Source: Bacillota bacterium (GTDB lineage: Bacteria > Bacillota > UBA4882 > UBA8346). From it: a DNA stretch of 64,000 nt. Where the stretch lies: assembly GCA_023392595.1 (NCBI GenBank), contig JAEVYU010000056.1:82109-146108 (forward strand), in the 5' to 3' direction. Positions 8,634-16,829 of this stretch are shown piece by piece. Every line of letters starts with the position of its first letter. The stretch's first letter is position 1. The translations under genes and the position numbers were made by a program. Under the pieces are notes generated by a model, which saw only the letters and a program-made list of their open reading frames with translations, ran no database searches and was not told the origin of the DNA.

Positions 8634-9541
8634 GGTCTCTCAATTAAGGTTAAGTTTTGTGGAATCTTTTCTTTCTCAATGGAAACAACATAATCGCTGA
8701 AATCTCTGGCCGGTTTGCTTTCATCCTTCCGCTTTACCTTAATAGCATCGAAAAGTTGTTGCACCGGTGCATCCCCCATTTTTGATGCATGTTCAAAAAC
8801 AAATAACTTGCGGGTGCCCATGAGACCACGGGCGGCCGAATGATCGTGTTCAAACATATTTTGAAGCGCTTCCCATAGCAGTTTTAAATCATCTTCCGAA
8901 AAACCGGTTTGAGCAGCAAGCGGTGCGGAAATAAAGCCGTGCGCGCGATAAAGGCCATACGGAACGGTAAACTTTCTGCCCATCGTCCGATTGTCTCCGC
9001 CTTGTTTTTCGGCCTCCGCTTCGGTAGCTACTGCCATTCTGGTGATGCTGTGTTCAAGGGAGACAATCGGATCAACGGAACGACCAAATGTTAATTGGAC
9101 CGGACCACGAACTTGACCAGCATTAGATCCGGTCGATAAAACCGCCCCAAAAGTCCGGATATCATAAAAGTTTTGGCACAAAAATTGTTTAGCCCGATCA
9201 ATCTCTTTACCTTGACCTTGTCCTGGCTTATTGCGTTTTTTGCCATCCGCCGGATCAGCCGGGGGCGCTTCCAAATCTATTTCCAGGCTCTTGTAAGCCT
9301 GTTCAATCGTATTGTTTAATATTGCTTTTTCTTTTACAAAAATTCCGTACGGGGATTGATCATTATGCTTAAGTCCCACGTAATTCCGCACTTTACGCTT
9401 TAGGCAAACATCTGTGATAAGTCCATGTCCGGTTTCGGCGTCAACGCGTGGCAAATTGCCAGCATCGGGATCTCCGTTGGGATTGCCGTCTTTAACATCA
9501 AAGAAAATAACAAAGTCATAACGTTTTTGAACCGCATCCAT
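8630..9541 (-). CDS. cas7: Cas7c (Csd2), backbone subunit of type I-C Cascade
   Basis: RAMP-fold protein of 303 aa that polymerises along the crRNA guide. It opens RYDFVIFFDVKDGNPNGDPDAGNLPR, the hallmark of the Csd2/Cas7 family, and later shows GAVLSTGSNAGQVRGPVQLTFGRSVDPI and an MGRKFTVPYGLYRAHGF strand. The length is typical. It lies 34 bp after cas8c and overlaps cas4 by 4 bp. In I-C complexes about seven copies bind one crRNA, displacing every sixth guide base. That rule matters for reading the regulatory guide at 15415-15512. Confidence 0.96.
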   Translation of the reverse strand: MDAVQKRYDFVIFFDVKDGNPNGDPDAGNLPRVDAETGHGLITDVCLKRKVRNYVGLKHNDQSPYGIFVKEKAILNNTIEQAYKSLEIDLEAPPADPADGKKRNKPGQGQGKEIDRAKQFLCQNFYDIRTFGAVLSTGSNAGQVRGPVQLTFGRSVDPIVSLEHSITRMAVATEAEAEKQGGDNRTMGRKFTVPYGLYRAHGFISAPLAAQTGFSEDDLKLLWEALQNMFEHDHSAARGLMGTRKLFVFEHASKMGDAPVQQLFDAIKVKRKDESKPARDFSDYVVSIEKEKIPQNLTLIERP

Positions 9542-9575
9542 TTTATTTGCTCCTTTATCATTTTTTATTTCTAAT

Positions 9576-11303
9576 TCAATTTAGTGATATATCTTCACTT
9601 TTGGTAAAAAAGGCTTGCCTTTGATGATAATAACCAATGGCAAATCGTCCTTGTTCGTGCAAATCCAAATGTGCCGGAAAATCGCTTAACCGTCCCATGA
9701 TTTCACCCAATAATCGCTCAAAATAAATCACTCTCCCTTTACTATCCATCTTGGCGAGATGGTGATTTTTGAGGCGTAAAAGATTCGTAAATACGGTCAC
9801 CGGCGTTGCGCAAGCCGCTCCATAAAAGCGTTCCCGGATGGTAGCATTAATTCCCGGATTAGCCTCCTCCTGAATTTTTTCAAGGGTTGCAAACAGTCTT
9901 CCGAGTTGATAACCGACTGATGGTTGCGTAATATCCAATGTTCTACTTACCTCCCTTTGATTTGGATCAGAATAAATTTGATAATAATATCGATTTAAAT
10001 ATGCCTTGATTAATGCCGCTCTTACAGGTTTTACTCTGTTTTCAACATCACTGTGAATACGCCGGATCACAGCTTGCAGCAAGTTTGCCGGATAAGGGGT
10101 TCCCGTCAAAATGGCGCGCATAAAGTCACCGGCTATATTGGGCGGTATGTTTTCACTCTTGTCTTGCGTTGCAATATTTACCAAAATACGCCAAATTGAA
10201 TAATATTCCGGTTCCTTGGGCGGCTTGACGATGGCAAAATCATCAAAATATTGTTTAATACGTGTAGAAAATTGAGAAATAGTGCCAACTTGCCAAAAAC
10301 GGACCGCAATCCGGGCGGCATTAGGGGCCAGTCCTAGAATATAAAACCGAGTATCACCATCATCATTCATATACGCTCCACTATTAACTGATTCAAAAAG
10401 TGCCTTTACCCGCTCTGTCCCTGCATCTGGATTATCTTTTTCCGGTTCTTTGAAAAAAAATGAAAAATCCGATTCAAAAGAAGATTGTTTTTCAGACCAA
10501 AAAATAGTTGAAGCATCGCCAACTGAAATACGTTGTTTTGAATCCTTTCCCAGGAGTGTATTGGCAGCCGTAGTATAGGCAAACTCGGCTTCAACGCCAA
10601 CAGGAGAATTAAAGCCTTGATCCTTACCATACGATTTAAAAGCTTCTAAATTAAAGGAGACAATATTAGCCCCGGCGCTTTGTGCGCCATAAACCCCCTT
10701 AATGGAAGTATGCAGCGGCTTTATTTGGGTTTTCTCTCCCGTAATCAAACAGATCCCTTGCCGAGCATCACTTTCGGCGTTCATCAACGAGGAGAGTTTC
10801 GCAACAACCTCGGGATAACGGCAGACTAAAAAAGTATCACCATGTATCCGAAAAGAAAGATTTGGATTTGTTGCAACAATTTCTTGCCAGCATTCTTCTT
10901 GAACCAATCTGTCTTCCGTAATCCGTTCCAGAAAATGAAGCACCTTTTGAATGACCGGAATTTCTTCAAATTCTTTCAAGCGATCGATAAAAGCTATTTT
11001 TTGTTTGATAACTCGCTCTTTATTTCCTTTCGTATCAATTCCAAAAACATATCCCGGGACATCCCAGAGCAAGTTCGCTGCAACTCCGGATGTCTTTTTG
11101 ACCCCCTGAGGAACCAAAAAAGCTTTGGCCCTTTTTTTCTTTCCTTCTCCCTCCCGGGTATCTTCGATCAGGGCTAAAGCACCGTCATGATCCAAAACAA
11201 CGATAAAAGGAATCTCTTTTTTCTCCCATCCTTCCGGCGCAATGTCGCTTTCTGGATCAGCCGCCTTCCTGTCGTAATACTCCTTCAAAGCCTGCAAGAT
11301 CAT
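9576..11303 (-). CDS. cas8c: Cas8c (Csd1), large subunit of type I-C Cascade
   Basis: 575-aa large subunit that recognises the PAM and recruits Cas3. In I-C loci an internal start in this gene commonly also makes a small Cas11-like subunit. I did not find an unambiguous internal ribosome site, but the C-terminal helical part (from ~residue 455, RTLDITQPSVGYQLGRLFA) is where it would be encoded. The N-terminus MILQALKEYYDRKAADPESD and the IAPEGWEKKEIPF run are typical of Csd1. The ATG overlaps the cas5 stop by 4 bp, so the two are translationally coupled. Confidence 0.94.
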   Translation of the reverse strand: MILQALKEYYDRKAADPESDIAPEGWEKKEIPFIVVLDHDGALALIEDTREGEGKKKRAKAFLVPQGVKKTSGVAANLLWDVPGYVFGIDTKGNKERVIKQKIAFIDRLKEFEEIPVIQKVLHFLERITEDRLVQEECWQEIVATNPNLSFRIHGDTFLVCRYPEVVAKLSSLMNAESDARQGICLITGEKTQIKPLHTSIKGVYGAQSAGANIVSFNLEAFKSYGKDQGFNSPVGVEAEFAYTTAANTLLGKDSKQRISVGDASTIFWSEKQSSFESDFSFFFKEPEKDNPDAGTERVKALFESVNSGAYMNDDGDTRFYILGLAPNAARIAVRFWQVGTISQFSTRIKQYFDDFAIVKPPKEPEYYSIWRILVNIATQDKSENIPPNIAGDFMRAILTGTPYPANLLQAVIRRIHSDVENRVKPVRAALIKAYLNRYYYQIYSDPNQREVSRTLDITQPSVGYQLGRLFATLEKIQEEANPGINATIRERFYGAACATPVTVFTNLLRLKNHHLAKMDSKGRVIYFERLLGEIMGRLSDFPAHLDLHEQGRFAIGYYHQRQAFFTKSEDISLN

Positions 11304-12034
11304 TCTCTCACCTCTATTTCCCTACGGTCCGTATTAACAATACCGTTCGCAATATGCGCTTTAAAAAACTGCGGGGCCGGATTATGGATATCGTGATTAA
11401 AATCCATGTCATAAAGCATAAAGCCCAAATCCCTTGTTTCTGAAATCGCTTCGGCAGGCTCTTCATTGGCGTCGACTAATCTAAAATCACAGGCAAACTC
11501 GCGGCAACCCAAGTAAGGCCGATGGAAACACTGCCCCTTTTTAGCCCGCCGTTCAAACATTGCCGCATATTTGGCTTGGGTTTCATCCAGCCGGACTATG
11601 GTTGCCTGTTCTTGACCGTCCGCCCAGAATTCGGGAGAAGCGGAATGGTTGGCTGCTCTTTTTTCCGTTGGAATGAAATCAAAATAACCGTGAATCCGGT
11701 ATTTCACATCCCGCAGGAAAAGTCCGGCGCGTTGTTGCCGCTCATCTTCAATGAAAATCCCCATCGGTTCACCCAGCACCCCCGCCAACTGTTTTGCAGT
11801 CGGGGCGGATATTTTCTTACCCACTTCATTACGGCGCACCGAGATCCATTGAATTGGATTCAAAACTTCAATCTTGGTAACATTCCAGCGGATGGCGGGT
11901 TTCCATAAAATCGCTTCAAAAATGGCCCTGGCCGCCGAGGGAGTCATCACATCATAACTGACGCGCTCCACCTTCATTTCTGGCCGGGTAAAACAGGCGT
12001 AATCGCCCCATACTTCCAAACACCAATCATGCAT
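11300..12034 (-). CDS. cas5: Cas5c (Cas5d), crRNA-processing subunit of type I-C Cascade
   Basis: In I-C systems Cas5 replaces Cas6: it cuts the pre-crRNA at the base of the repeat hairpin and holds the 5' handle. No cas6 is present here, as expected. The protein begins MHDWCLEVWGDYACFTRPEMKV, with the conserved G.YA.FTRPE and VSYDVMTPSAARAI.EAI.W motifs of the family. I start at ATG 12034 because GAGGTG precedes it by 9 bp; a GTG 12 bp earlier overlaps that site. It is 20 bp after cas3 and overlaps cas8c by 4 bp. Confidence 0.94.
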   Translation of the reverse strand: MHDWCLEVWGDYACFTRPEMKVERVSYDVMTPSAARAIFEAILWKPAIRWNVTKIEVLNPIQWISVRRNEVGKKISAPTAKQLAGVLGEPMGIFIEDERQQRAGLFLRDVKYRIHGYFDFIPTEKRAANHSASPEFWADGQEQATIVRLDETQAKYAAMFERRAKKGQCFHRPYLGCREFACDFRLVDANEEPAEAISETRDLGFMLYDMDFNHDIHNPAPQFFKAHIANGIVNTDRREIEVRE

Positions 12035-12054
12035 TTTACTTTTCACCTCTTTTC

Positions 12055-14295
12055 TTAAATAATTAAATCTTCCGGGTTATACAATGTTTCATCAACCAAA
12101 AGCCCTATTTTGTTTGAGTACTCGATTTCTGAAGTCAATGCAAAAATCTTCGGCTGCACTTCTTCAATGGTTCCTCGTTCGAGCATTTGATCAAAATCCC
12201 GATTGCATACATTAACCGTATATCTTTGTAATTTGCGCATCAACCATCTTTCCGGCCCCTTGGCTTTTAATAAATCAATCAGATTGCCACTATCGCCATA
12301 TCGAACCAAAATGGTTTTCTGTATTGAATCATCAATGATTCGAAACTTACCAGCCACAGTCCGAAATGATATATTGAGTTCTTGCATACCGGGACTAAGC
12401 AAGGAAATTATCCCTTCCTTGTCCAAAGAATTGGCTTTCCAGTATAGTTCGGCAAAATATTTTTCAAACAAAGTATGTTCCAAAGGATCATCACAAGTAC
12501 ATTTGAAAATGCTGCGGGTAGTATCCGCCGCTTTCCTTAAAATACCTATGGGAGGCTGCTTTGGAGCATTAAAAACAATGACTCTTCCCAGTCCCGATAA
12601 GTTACCCTCCCGGTTACATCGTCCGGCAGCCTGGGCAATTGAATCCAACCCGGCCAAGGCTCTATAAACTACTGGAAAATCCATATCCACGCCCGCTTCC
12701 ACAAGTTGAGTACTAATGACTCGCACCGTGTCTTTATTCTTAAGTTTTTGTTTTATTTCTTCAATGACTTTACTGCGATGCTTTCCACACATAAAGGCCG
12801 ACAAATGATAGGTCCCTTCTGGCATTAATTTATATAACTCTCGGCAACTTTTTCGATCGGAAACCACACCTAAAACCTGATTGTATTGGTGCAATTCTTC
12901 AGCTATCGATTCCCAACTTGATGTAATGGCTAAGTCTTTTGGAAGCTGTACCTGAACCCGTTTTAAAGATTCATAAAGCGTCTTAACTTGATCAGCCTCC
13001 CCCATTATTTCAGTTATTCTTTTTAAGCCTTTGAATGATACTCCATTACCCGATTTTTCTTTAAATGCCGGTTGGGTTGCAGTAGATATCACAAAACTAA
13101 CTCCGTAATGATCGACCAGCAATTGCATAGTTTCAAGAATCGGGGTTAAATATTCGACCGGTACCAGTTGGGCTTCATCCAAGACAATAACCGAGTTTAC
13201 AATATTATGCAGCTTGCGGCAACGGCTGGATTTAGCCGCAAAAAGCGATTCAAAAAATTGCACCGAAGTGGTAACAACAATTGGCGCATCCCAATTTTCA
13301 GCGGCTAAACGTAATTTGGGCGTAATATCATCCTGCTCCAAACTGGAATGATGTTCTACCACTTGATCTTCTCCAAGCACGGAGCGAAATACATCAGCAT
13401 TCTGCTCTATGATGCTTGTGTAGGGTATCACATAAATAATTCGCTCCAAATGGTACCTTCTGGCATGTTCTAAGCCAAAGGCGAGGCTAGAAAGAGTCTT
13501 ACCGCCACCCGTCGGTACTGTAAGTGAAAAAACGCCTGGTGGGCTTGCTGCCATTTGTACGCATTTTTTGCGAATATCCCTACGGGTTTGATTAACATGC
13601 GTATCAGCCGATGTTTCGTCCAAACGGATAATAAATTCATTAAAACGTTCGAGAAGTTCGGGGATAGAACAATACCCGCCTCTGTCATTGGGACGTTCAC
13701 CTTCCATATATTTTTCTGTGTCTAAAAAATCAGCGTCCACCAAACATGAATATAACATCCTCACCCATAATGAGAGATCCAGTCCTTTTGCAAATTGCCG
13801 TGGGAGTGCATCCGGCTTGGATAGCAATACATTATCCAAAATGAAACCGGTAATATCTTGTAAATCCTTTACCTGTTTTTCTTGAAATTGTAGCGAAGTT
13901 TGCCCTGCCCCTTCCGCGCTTGATCCATCAGGTAATCCTGCATGATGGCCGGCGATACAATAGGCCAAGACTCTCCCTAAGCCTTTGCCGAATAATTCTT
14001 CAACGAGTTTGGCCCCATGAATGGCATGCGGCATTTTCCCCGGCTTTCCTTCCAGATGCGCCTCTTCATCAAAACCAAAGCCGCTTTTCCGGCAAAGATA
14101 AGCTTGCCATGCCGGTCTGCCTTTGCCTGCATCATGGGCTAGTCCGGCGGCTTTTGCCCACTTTTCCGAATGAAATTTTTTTGCAAAATCCGCTGCCAGC
14201 CTTGCGGTATTTTCTAAATGATCCGATAGCAACTGGGGAGGAGCCCACGTACCGTCATCATTTTTACGTACATGGGCAATGAAATCGCCTTTCAT
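12055..14295 (-). CDS. cas3: Cas3 helicase-nuclease of type I-C
   Basis: Recruited by target-bound Cascade to unwind and degrade DNA. From the ATG at 14295 the protein is 746 aa. An HD nuclease domain comes first (DHLENTARLAADF with His ~26, then GLAHDAGKGRPAWQAYL with His-Asp ~54-55, later GHHAGLPDG). A superfamily 2 helicase follows (PTGGGKT ~261-267, VIVLDEAQLVP ~373, FVISTATQPAF, VEAGVDMDFPVVYR, QAAGRCNREG). All catalytic motifs are present. I prefer MKGDFIAH at 14295 over the longer frame from 14340, because homologues start there and GAGTGG lies just upstream. The longer frame overlaps the transposase stop by 10 bp. Confidence 0.95.
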   Translation of the reverse strand: MKGDFIAHVRKNDDGTWAPPQLLSDHLENTARLAADFAKKFHSEKWAKAAGLAHDAGKGRPAWQAYLCRKSGFGFDEEAHLEGKPGKMPHAIHGAKLVEELFGKGLGRVLAYCIAGHHAGLPDGSSAEGAGQTSLQFQEKQVKDLQDITGFILDNVLLSKPDALPRQFAKGLDLSLWVRMLYSCLVDADFLDTEKYMEGERPNDRGGYCSIPELLERFNEFIIRLDETSADTHVNQTRRDIRKKCVQMAASPPGVFSLTVPTGGGKTLSSLAFGLEHARRYHLERIIYVIPYTSIIEQNADVFRSVLGEDQVVEHHSSLEQDDITPKLRLAAENWDAPIVVTTSVQFFESLFAAKSSRCRKLHNIVNSVIVLDEAQLVPVEYLTPILETMQLLVDHYGVSFVISTATQPAFKEKSGNGVSFKGLKRITEIMGEADQVKTLYESLKRVQVQLPKDLAITSSWESIAEELHQYNQVLGVVSDRKSCRELYKLMPEGTYHLSAFMCGKHRSKVIEEIKQKLKNKDTVRVISTQLVEAGVDMDFPVVYRALAGLDSIAQAAGRCNREGNLSGLGRVIVFNAPKQPPIGILRKAADTTRSIFKCTCDDPLEHTLFEKYFAELYWKANSLDKEGIISLLSPGMQELNISFRTVAGKFRIIDDSIQKTILVRYGDSGNLIDLLKAKGPERWLMRKLQRYTVNVCNRDFDQMLERGTIEEVQPKIFALTSEIEYSNKIGLLVDETLYNPEDLII

Positions 14296-14330
14296 TGCTT
14301 CACCACTCTTTTCTTCATTTCCAACTACCA

Positions 14331-15041
14331 TCATCGCCATATTGTTCCAACCTGTCGCATCTTATTTCTTCTTAGCCTATCCTTCCCCCACCTCTTCGGG
14401 TTCTCCCATATATACCGTCGAATTGTCTCCAAGGCTCGTTCATCCCGGATGATCCGGTCATGAAACCGGGATTGCCATTCGAAATATCCCATGCCATTCT
14501 TATTGCAATACCGCTTGACATTCCCCTTAAAATGATTAATCACGGACGATATTGAATTTTTATCCAACGGACGCAATCCCGATCTGAATTCCAATCCCAA
14601 TTCGCCCCTATTCGTACCCGTATTCGTACCCGTACCCGTACGACCGCGCCATGGCGCGGTCCTCCCATCATTTCCGGCATTCATTCCCTCATTTCCGGCG
14701 TTTATTCCATCATCCCCGGCATTTATCCCCTCATCTCCGCCGTTCCTTTCCTCATCTCCGCCGTTCCTTTCCTCATCTCCGGCATCGATAACCAAAATTC
14801 CATGGATATGATTGGGCATGATGACCCATTGGTCCAACCGGATATTTGCAAACCGATCCGGAATCTCCGTCCAAAACATTTTGGCTATTTTCCCGATCTC
14901 GGACATACCCATTTGTCCGTTCATAACCTCACCCAATAATTCCCGGCGGTCTTTGACGCAGATTGTAATAAAATAATAACCCGGGCGGGAGTAATCAAAA
15001 TGGGGTAGTCGATAGCGTTTCTTTAATTTATACAACGGCAA
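14331..15041 (-). CDS. REP-associated Y1 tyrosine transposase (RAYT, TnpA-REP)
   Basis: HUH-superfamily single-strand transposase-like protein. The N-terminal RPGYYFITICVKDRRELLGE is the family signature. The HUH pair is in QWVIMPNHIHGILVI, and the catalytic Tyr is in the C-terminal RALETIRRYIWENPKRW; FEWQSRFHDRII precedes it. Between the two halves is a low-complexity insert (~residues 105-140, repeats of GDEERNG and GNDGINA type), encoded by imperfect tandem repeats at 14660-14790. The start is a TTG; the one at 15035 has better spacing to AGAGGGAG. It is the first large gene upstream of cas3 and is transcribed into the operon. Confidence 0.88.
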   Translation of the reverse strand: MPLYKLKKRYRLPHFDYSRPGYYFITICVKDRRELLGEVMNGQMGMSEIGKIAKMFWTEIPDRFANIRLDQWVIMPNHIHGILVIDAGDEERNGGDEERNGGDEGINAGDDGINAGNEGMNAGNDGRTAPWRGRTGTGTNTGTNRGELGLEFRSGLRPLDKNSISSVINHFKGNVKRYCNKNGMGYFEWQSRFHDRIIRDERALETIRRYIWENPKRWGKDRLRRNKMRQVGTIWR

Positions 15042-15107
15042 GGCTCCCTCTTCTCATATCCTCTCTGTACTCCTCAAATGATGTGGCTGGAATATCTGTA
15101 GCTCTTT

Positions 15108-15272
15108 TCAGTTATGCCTCTCCAAACGTACCTGTATTTTTACCAACGACTTTTTAGATTCACAAACTTCCACTTCATTTGCATTAACACGATAGTGTAC
15201 TTTACGATTCATTTCATTAATAGACTGAATAGTTTCTACCCTTTTTAAACCATATCCCATTCTCGAATTCAT
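15108..15272 (-). CDS. 54-codon ORF at the head of the cas transcription unit
   Basis: MNSRMGYGLKRVETIQSINE, then a basic/hydrophilic run ending KSLVKIQVRLERHN. The start is convincing: TTGGAGG stands 8 bp before the ATG. I do not recognise the protein. It has no signal peptide or membrane helix. It ends 67 bp before the transposase frame and is the first gene reached by minus-strand transcription from the region that contains the predicted Cascade target (15331-15349). It may be a bona fide small protein, a toxin guarded by the neighbouring crRNA-like RNA, or simply a leader ORF of the cas operon. Confidence 0.55.
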   Translation of the reverse strand: MNSRMGYGLKRVETIQSINEMNRKVHYRVNANEVEVCESKKSLVKIQVRLERHN

Positions 15273-15330
15273 TTAATGAGCCTCCAATTTTTAATTATAA
15301 ATTTAGATTTGAAATATAGTTTATTAGCTG

Positions 15331-15349
15331 TTCAAATAAATATTACTGT
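15331..15349 (+). promoter_or_regulatory. Predicted Cascade target: TTC PAM plus pseudo-protospacer
   Basis: TTC at 15331-15333 is followed by AAATAAATATTACTGT. The first 16 guide nt of the crRNA-like RNA (15455-15470) are AAATACATATTACTGT: 15 of 16 identical, with the mismatch at position 6. TTC is the established type I-C PAM. The minus-strand sequence TTGAAC, a possible -35 box, overlaps the PAM and first guide bases; a TATAAT lies nearer the ATG, about 15290. Binding here would sit 60-95 bp upstream of the 54-codon ORF start. Confidence 0.75.
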
Positions 15350-15414
15350 TTCGACAATACTTATTATGGTATATTTTTCTATATATGAGCCAATACTAAA
15401 TATATCAGTATTCT

Positions 15415-15512
15415 GTCGAATTTCTTTGTAAAGTAGAAATTCGTGGATTGAAACAAATACATATTACTGTATGGAATGATGCGGCGTTTCGAAAATACCC
15501 GCATCTTTCTTT
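15415..15512 (+). ncRNA. crRNA-like regulatory RNA (CreR/CreA type) with pseudo-repeat, guide and terminator
   Basis: 15415-15454 mimics a CRISPR repeat: it keeps GTCG at the 5' end and CGTGGATTGAAAC at the 3' end exactly. The stem is replaced by CGAATTTC/GAAATTCG (8 bp, fully paired) with an 11-nt loop, where array repeats have CGCTCCT/AGGAGCG. A guide of ~23 nt follows (15455-15477), then a 7-bp GATGCGG/CCGCATC hairpin (15478-15505) and TTTCTTTT, an intrinsic terminator. The guide seed matches 15334-15349 next to a TTC PAM. The array is on the other strand and far away, so this is a stand-alone gene. An AATACT/AGTATT dyad lies just upstream (15392-15412). No clear promoter boxes could be fixed. 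Transcription is inferred, not shown. Confidence 0.8.
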
Positions 15513-15566
15513 TCCCATTCTATCACCCACCCCTGCCACCTGTCTGACAGCGAATGCCAGTTCGGC

Positions 15567-16577
15567 TCAATTTTCCCCCGGATAGTTTTGCAGAGCCTTT
15601 TGTAATTGTTGCCGCACCGAGTCCCTTAATTCCTCCGGCTCCAAAACCTCCGCCTCACCGCCGAACTGCAAAATCCAGCGGGTCACGGATTTTAATCCGC
15701 AAGCCCTGGCGCTAAACAAAACCGCCCCATGCTCGGGACGGAGCTGTTGCGAAGGATGAAATTGCGTTTCCCGGACATAACGGGCCGCATCGCCCGTAAA
15801 GCGGATGGTAAAAACATATTCCCGGCCCCGTTCCATTTGCCAGGCCGATCCCAAGTAGGAATCCAAATCAAAATTCGCCGGCCGGAGGAATTCTTCCTCA
15901 CGAATCGCCAGGGATCGAATCCGATCCACCCGAAATAAACGGATCTCGCCACGAAGATGGCAATCTCCCACCAAATACCAAAAACCGTCGCGAAATACCA
16001 TTTGGTATGGCGCGACGGTGCGATTCGTAACCTTATTGCTGCTAAAGCTGTAATAATCCATGTTTAAACAACGACAGGTCCGCATGGCGGTATTTATCTT
16101 TTTAAACAAAGCATCTTTGCCGCTGTAATCCACCGTTACCTCCGCAGATACGGCAATCTGCTTTTGCATATCCTCGACCTCATGCCGTAATTGCACGGGC
16201 AAAAGTTCTAACAGCTTTTCTTTGACCTGAACACCGCTATGCAAAAACCCCTTTTGTTTCTCTAAAAGTTTGATTCCATAAATAAGCGCCAAGGCCTCTT
16301 CCAAGGTAAGCGAAACCTTTTGCAATTGCGATTTTTCTACCAACCGGTAGCCATTGTCACAAAATATGGGAACTCCGGCATAGCATAACGCCTGAATATC
16401 CCGAAAACAAGTCCTTACACTGATTCCGCTGCGTTTAGCCAATTCTTGGGCCGTTAAACCCGGATGGGCATTAATCAACAAAGTCATTTGAATCAAACGG
16501 ATAACCTTACCTCCGGACAATTTACAAGACCCCCTCAAAATTGAAATAAAATCCCACCTTGATTTCATTTTTCTCAA
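15567..16577 (-). CDS. HTH-WYL domain transcriptional regulator next to the cas operon
   Basis: An N-terminal winged helix (HTH_11: VIRLIQMTLLINAHPGLTAQELAKRSGISVRTCFRDIQALC) is followed by a WYL domain (NRTVAPYQMVFRDGFWYLVGDC...RLFRVDRIRS) and a WCX-like C-terminal region. WYL domains bind ligands, often nucleic-acid related, and recur beside CRISPR-cas loci as regulators. The long frame begins at 16577, but the first 25 residues look non-coding and GGAGG sits at about 16513. A later TTG, such as 16496, is possible. Transcription runs toward the crRNA-like RNA gene, tail to tail. A role in controlling cas genes is inferred from position. Confidence 0.8.
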   Translation of the reverse strand: MRKMKSRWDFISILRGSCKLSGGKVIRLIQMTLLINAHPGLTAQELAKRSGISVRTCFRDIQALCYAGVPIFCDNGYRLVEKSQLQKVSLTLEEALALIYGIKLLEKQKGFLHSGVQVKEKLLELLPVQLRHEVEDMQKQIAVSAEVTVDYSGKDALFKKINTAMRTCRCLNMDYYSFSSNKVTNRTVAPYQMVFRDGFWYLVGDCHLRGEIRLFRVDRIRSLAIREEEFLRPANFDLDSYLGSAWQMERGREYVFTIRFTGDAARYVRETQFHPSQQLRPEHGAVLFSARACGLKSVTRWILQFGGEAEVLEPEELRDSVRQQLQKALQNYPGEN

Positions 16578-16829
16578 TGATTTTGAAAGAAGTTTAAAAT
16601 TATCGGACTTAAGCCTTTTTCATCGTTTTTTAGAATTATTTTTTTCTTGTAAAAAACTTCAACATCCATGTTTAAAATCCTTGTTCGTTGGCAACTTCTG
16701 GTTGAATAAACTAAATTATAAAAATCGAATATTAAATGGAATAATCACATCATCCCGCTCTAAAAAATCGCTCCCAGCAAAATAGAGCCAAGAGCAATTT
16801 TCATCAAAGCAATTCTTTTAGTTTTTCAA
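16578..16829. other. Intergenic gap between the WYL gene and the distal end of array 2
   Basis: AT-rich, with no ORF. It should contain the WYL gene promoter. The degenerate repeat at its right edge shows it is the trailer side of array 2. Confidence 0.5.

Noticed and set aside
6601..14295. Search for a cas6 gene or a second cas set for array 2
   Set aside because: None is present. Type I-C uses Cas5 for processing, and both arrays have the same repeat and leader.
15455..15512. Treating the crRNA-like element as the remnant of a third array
   Set aside because: The stem has been changed with pairing kept, a terminator follows a short guide, and the guide targets the adjacent region. A decayed array would lose stem pairing and would not self-match next to a PAM.
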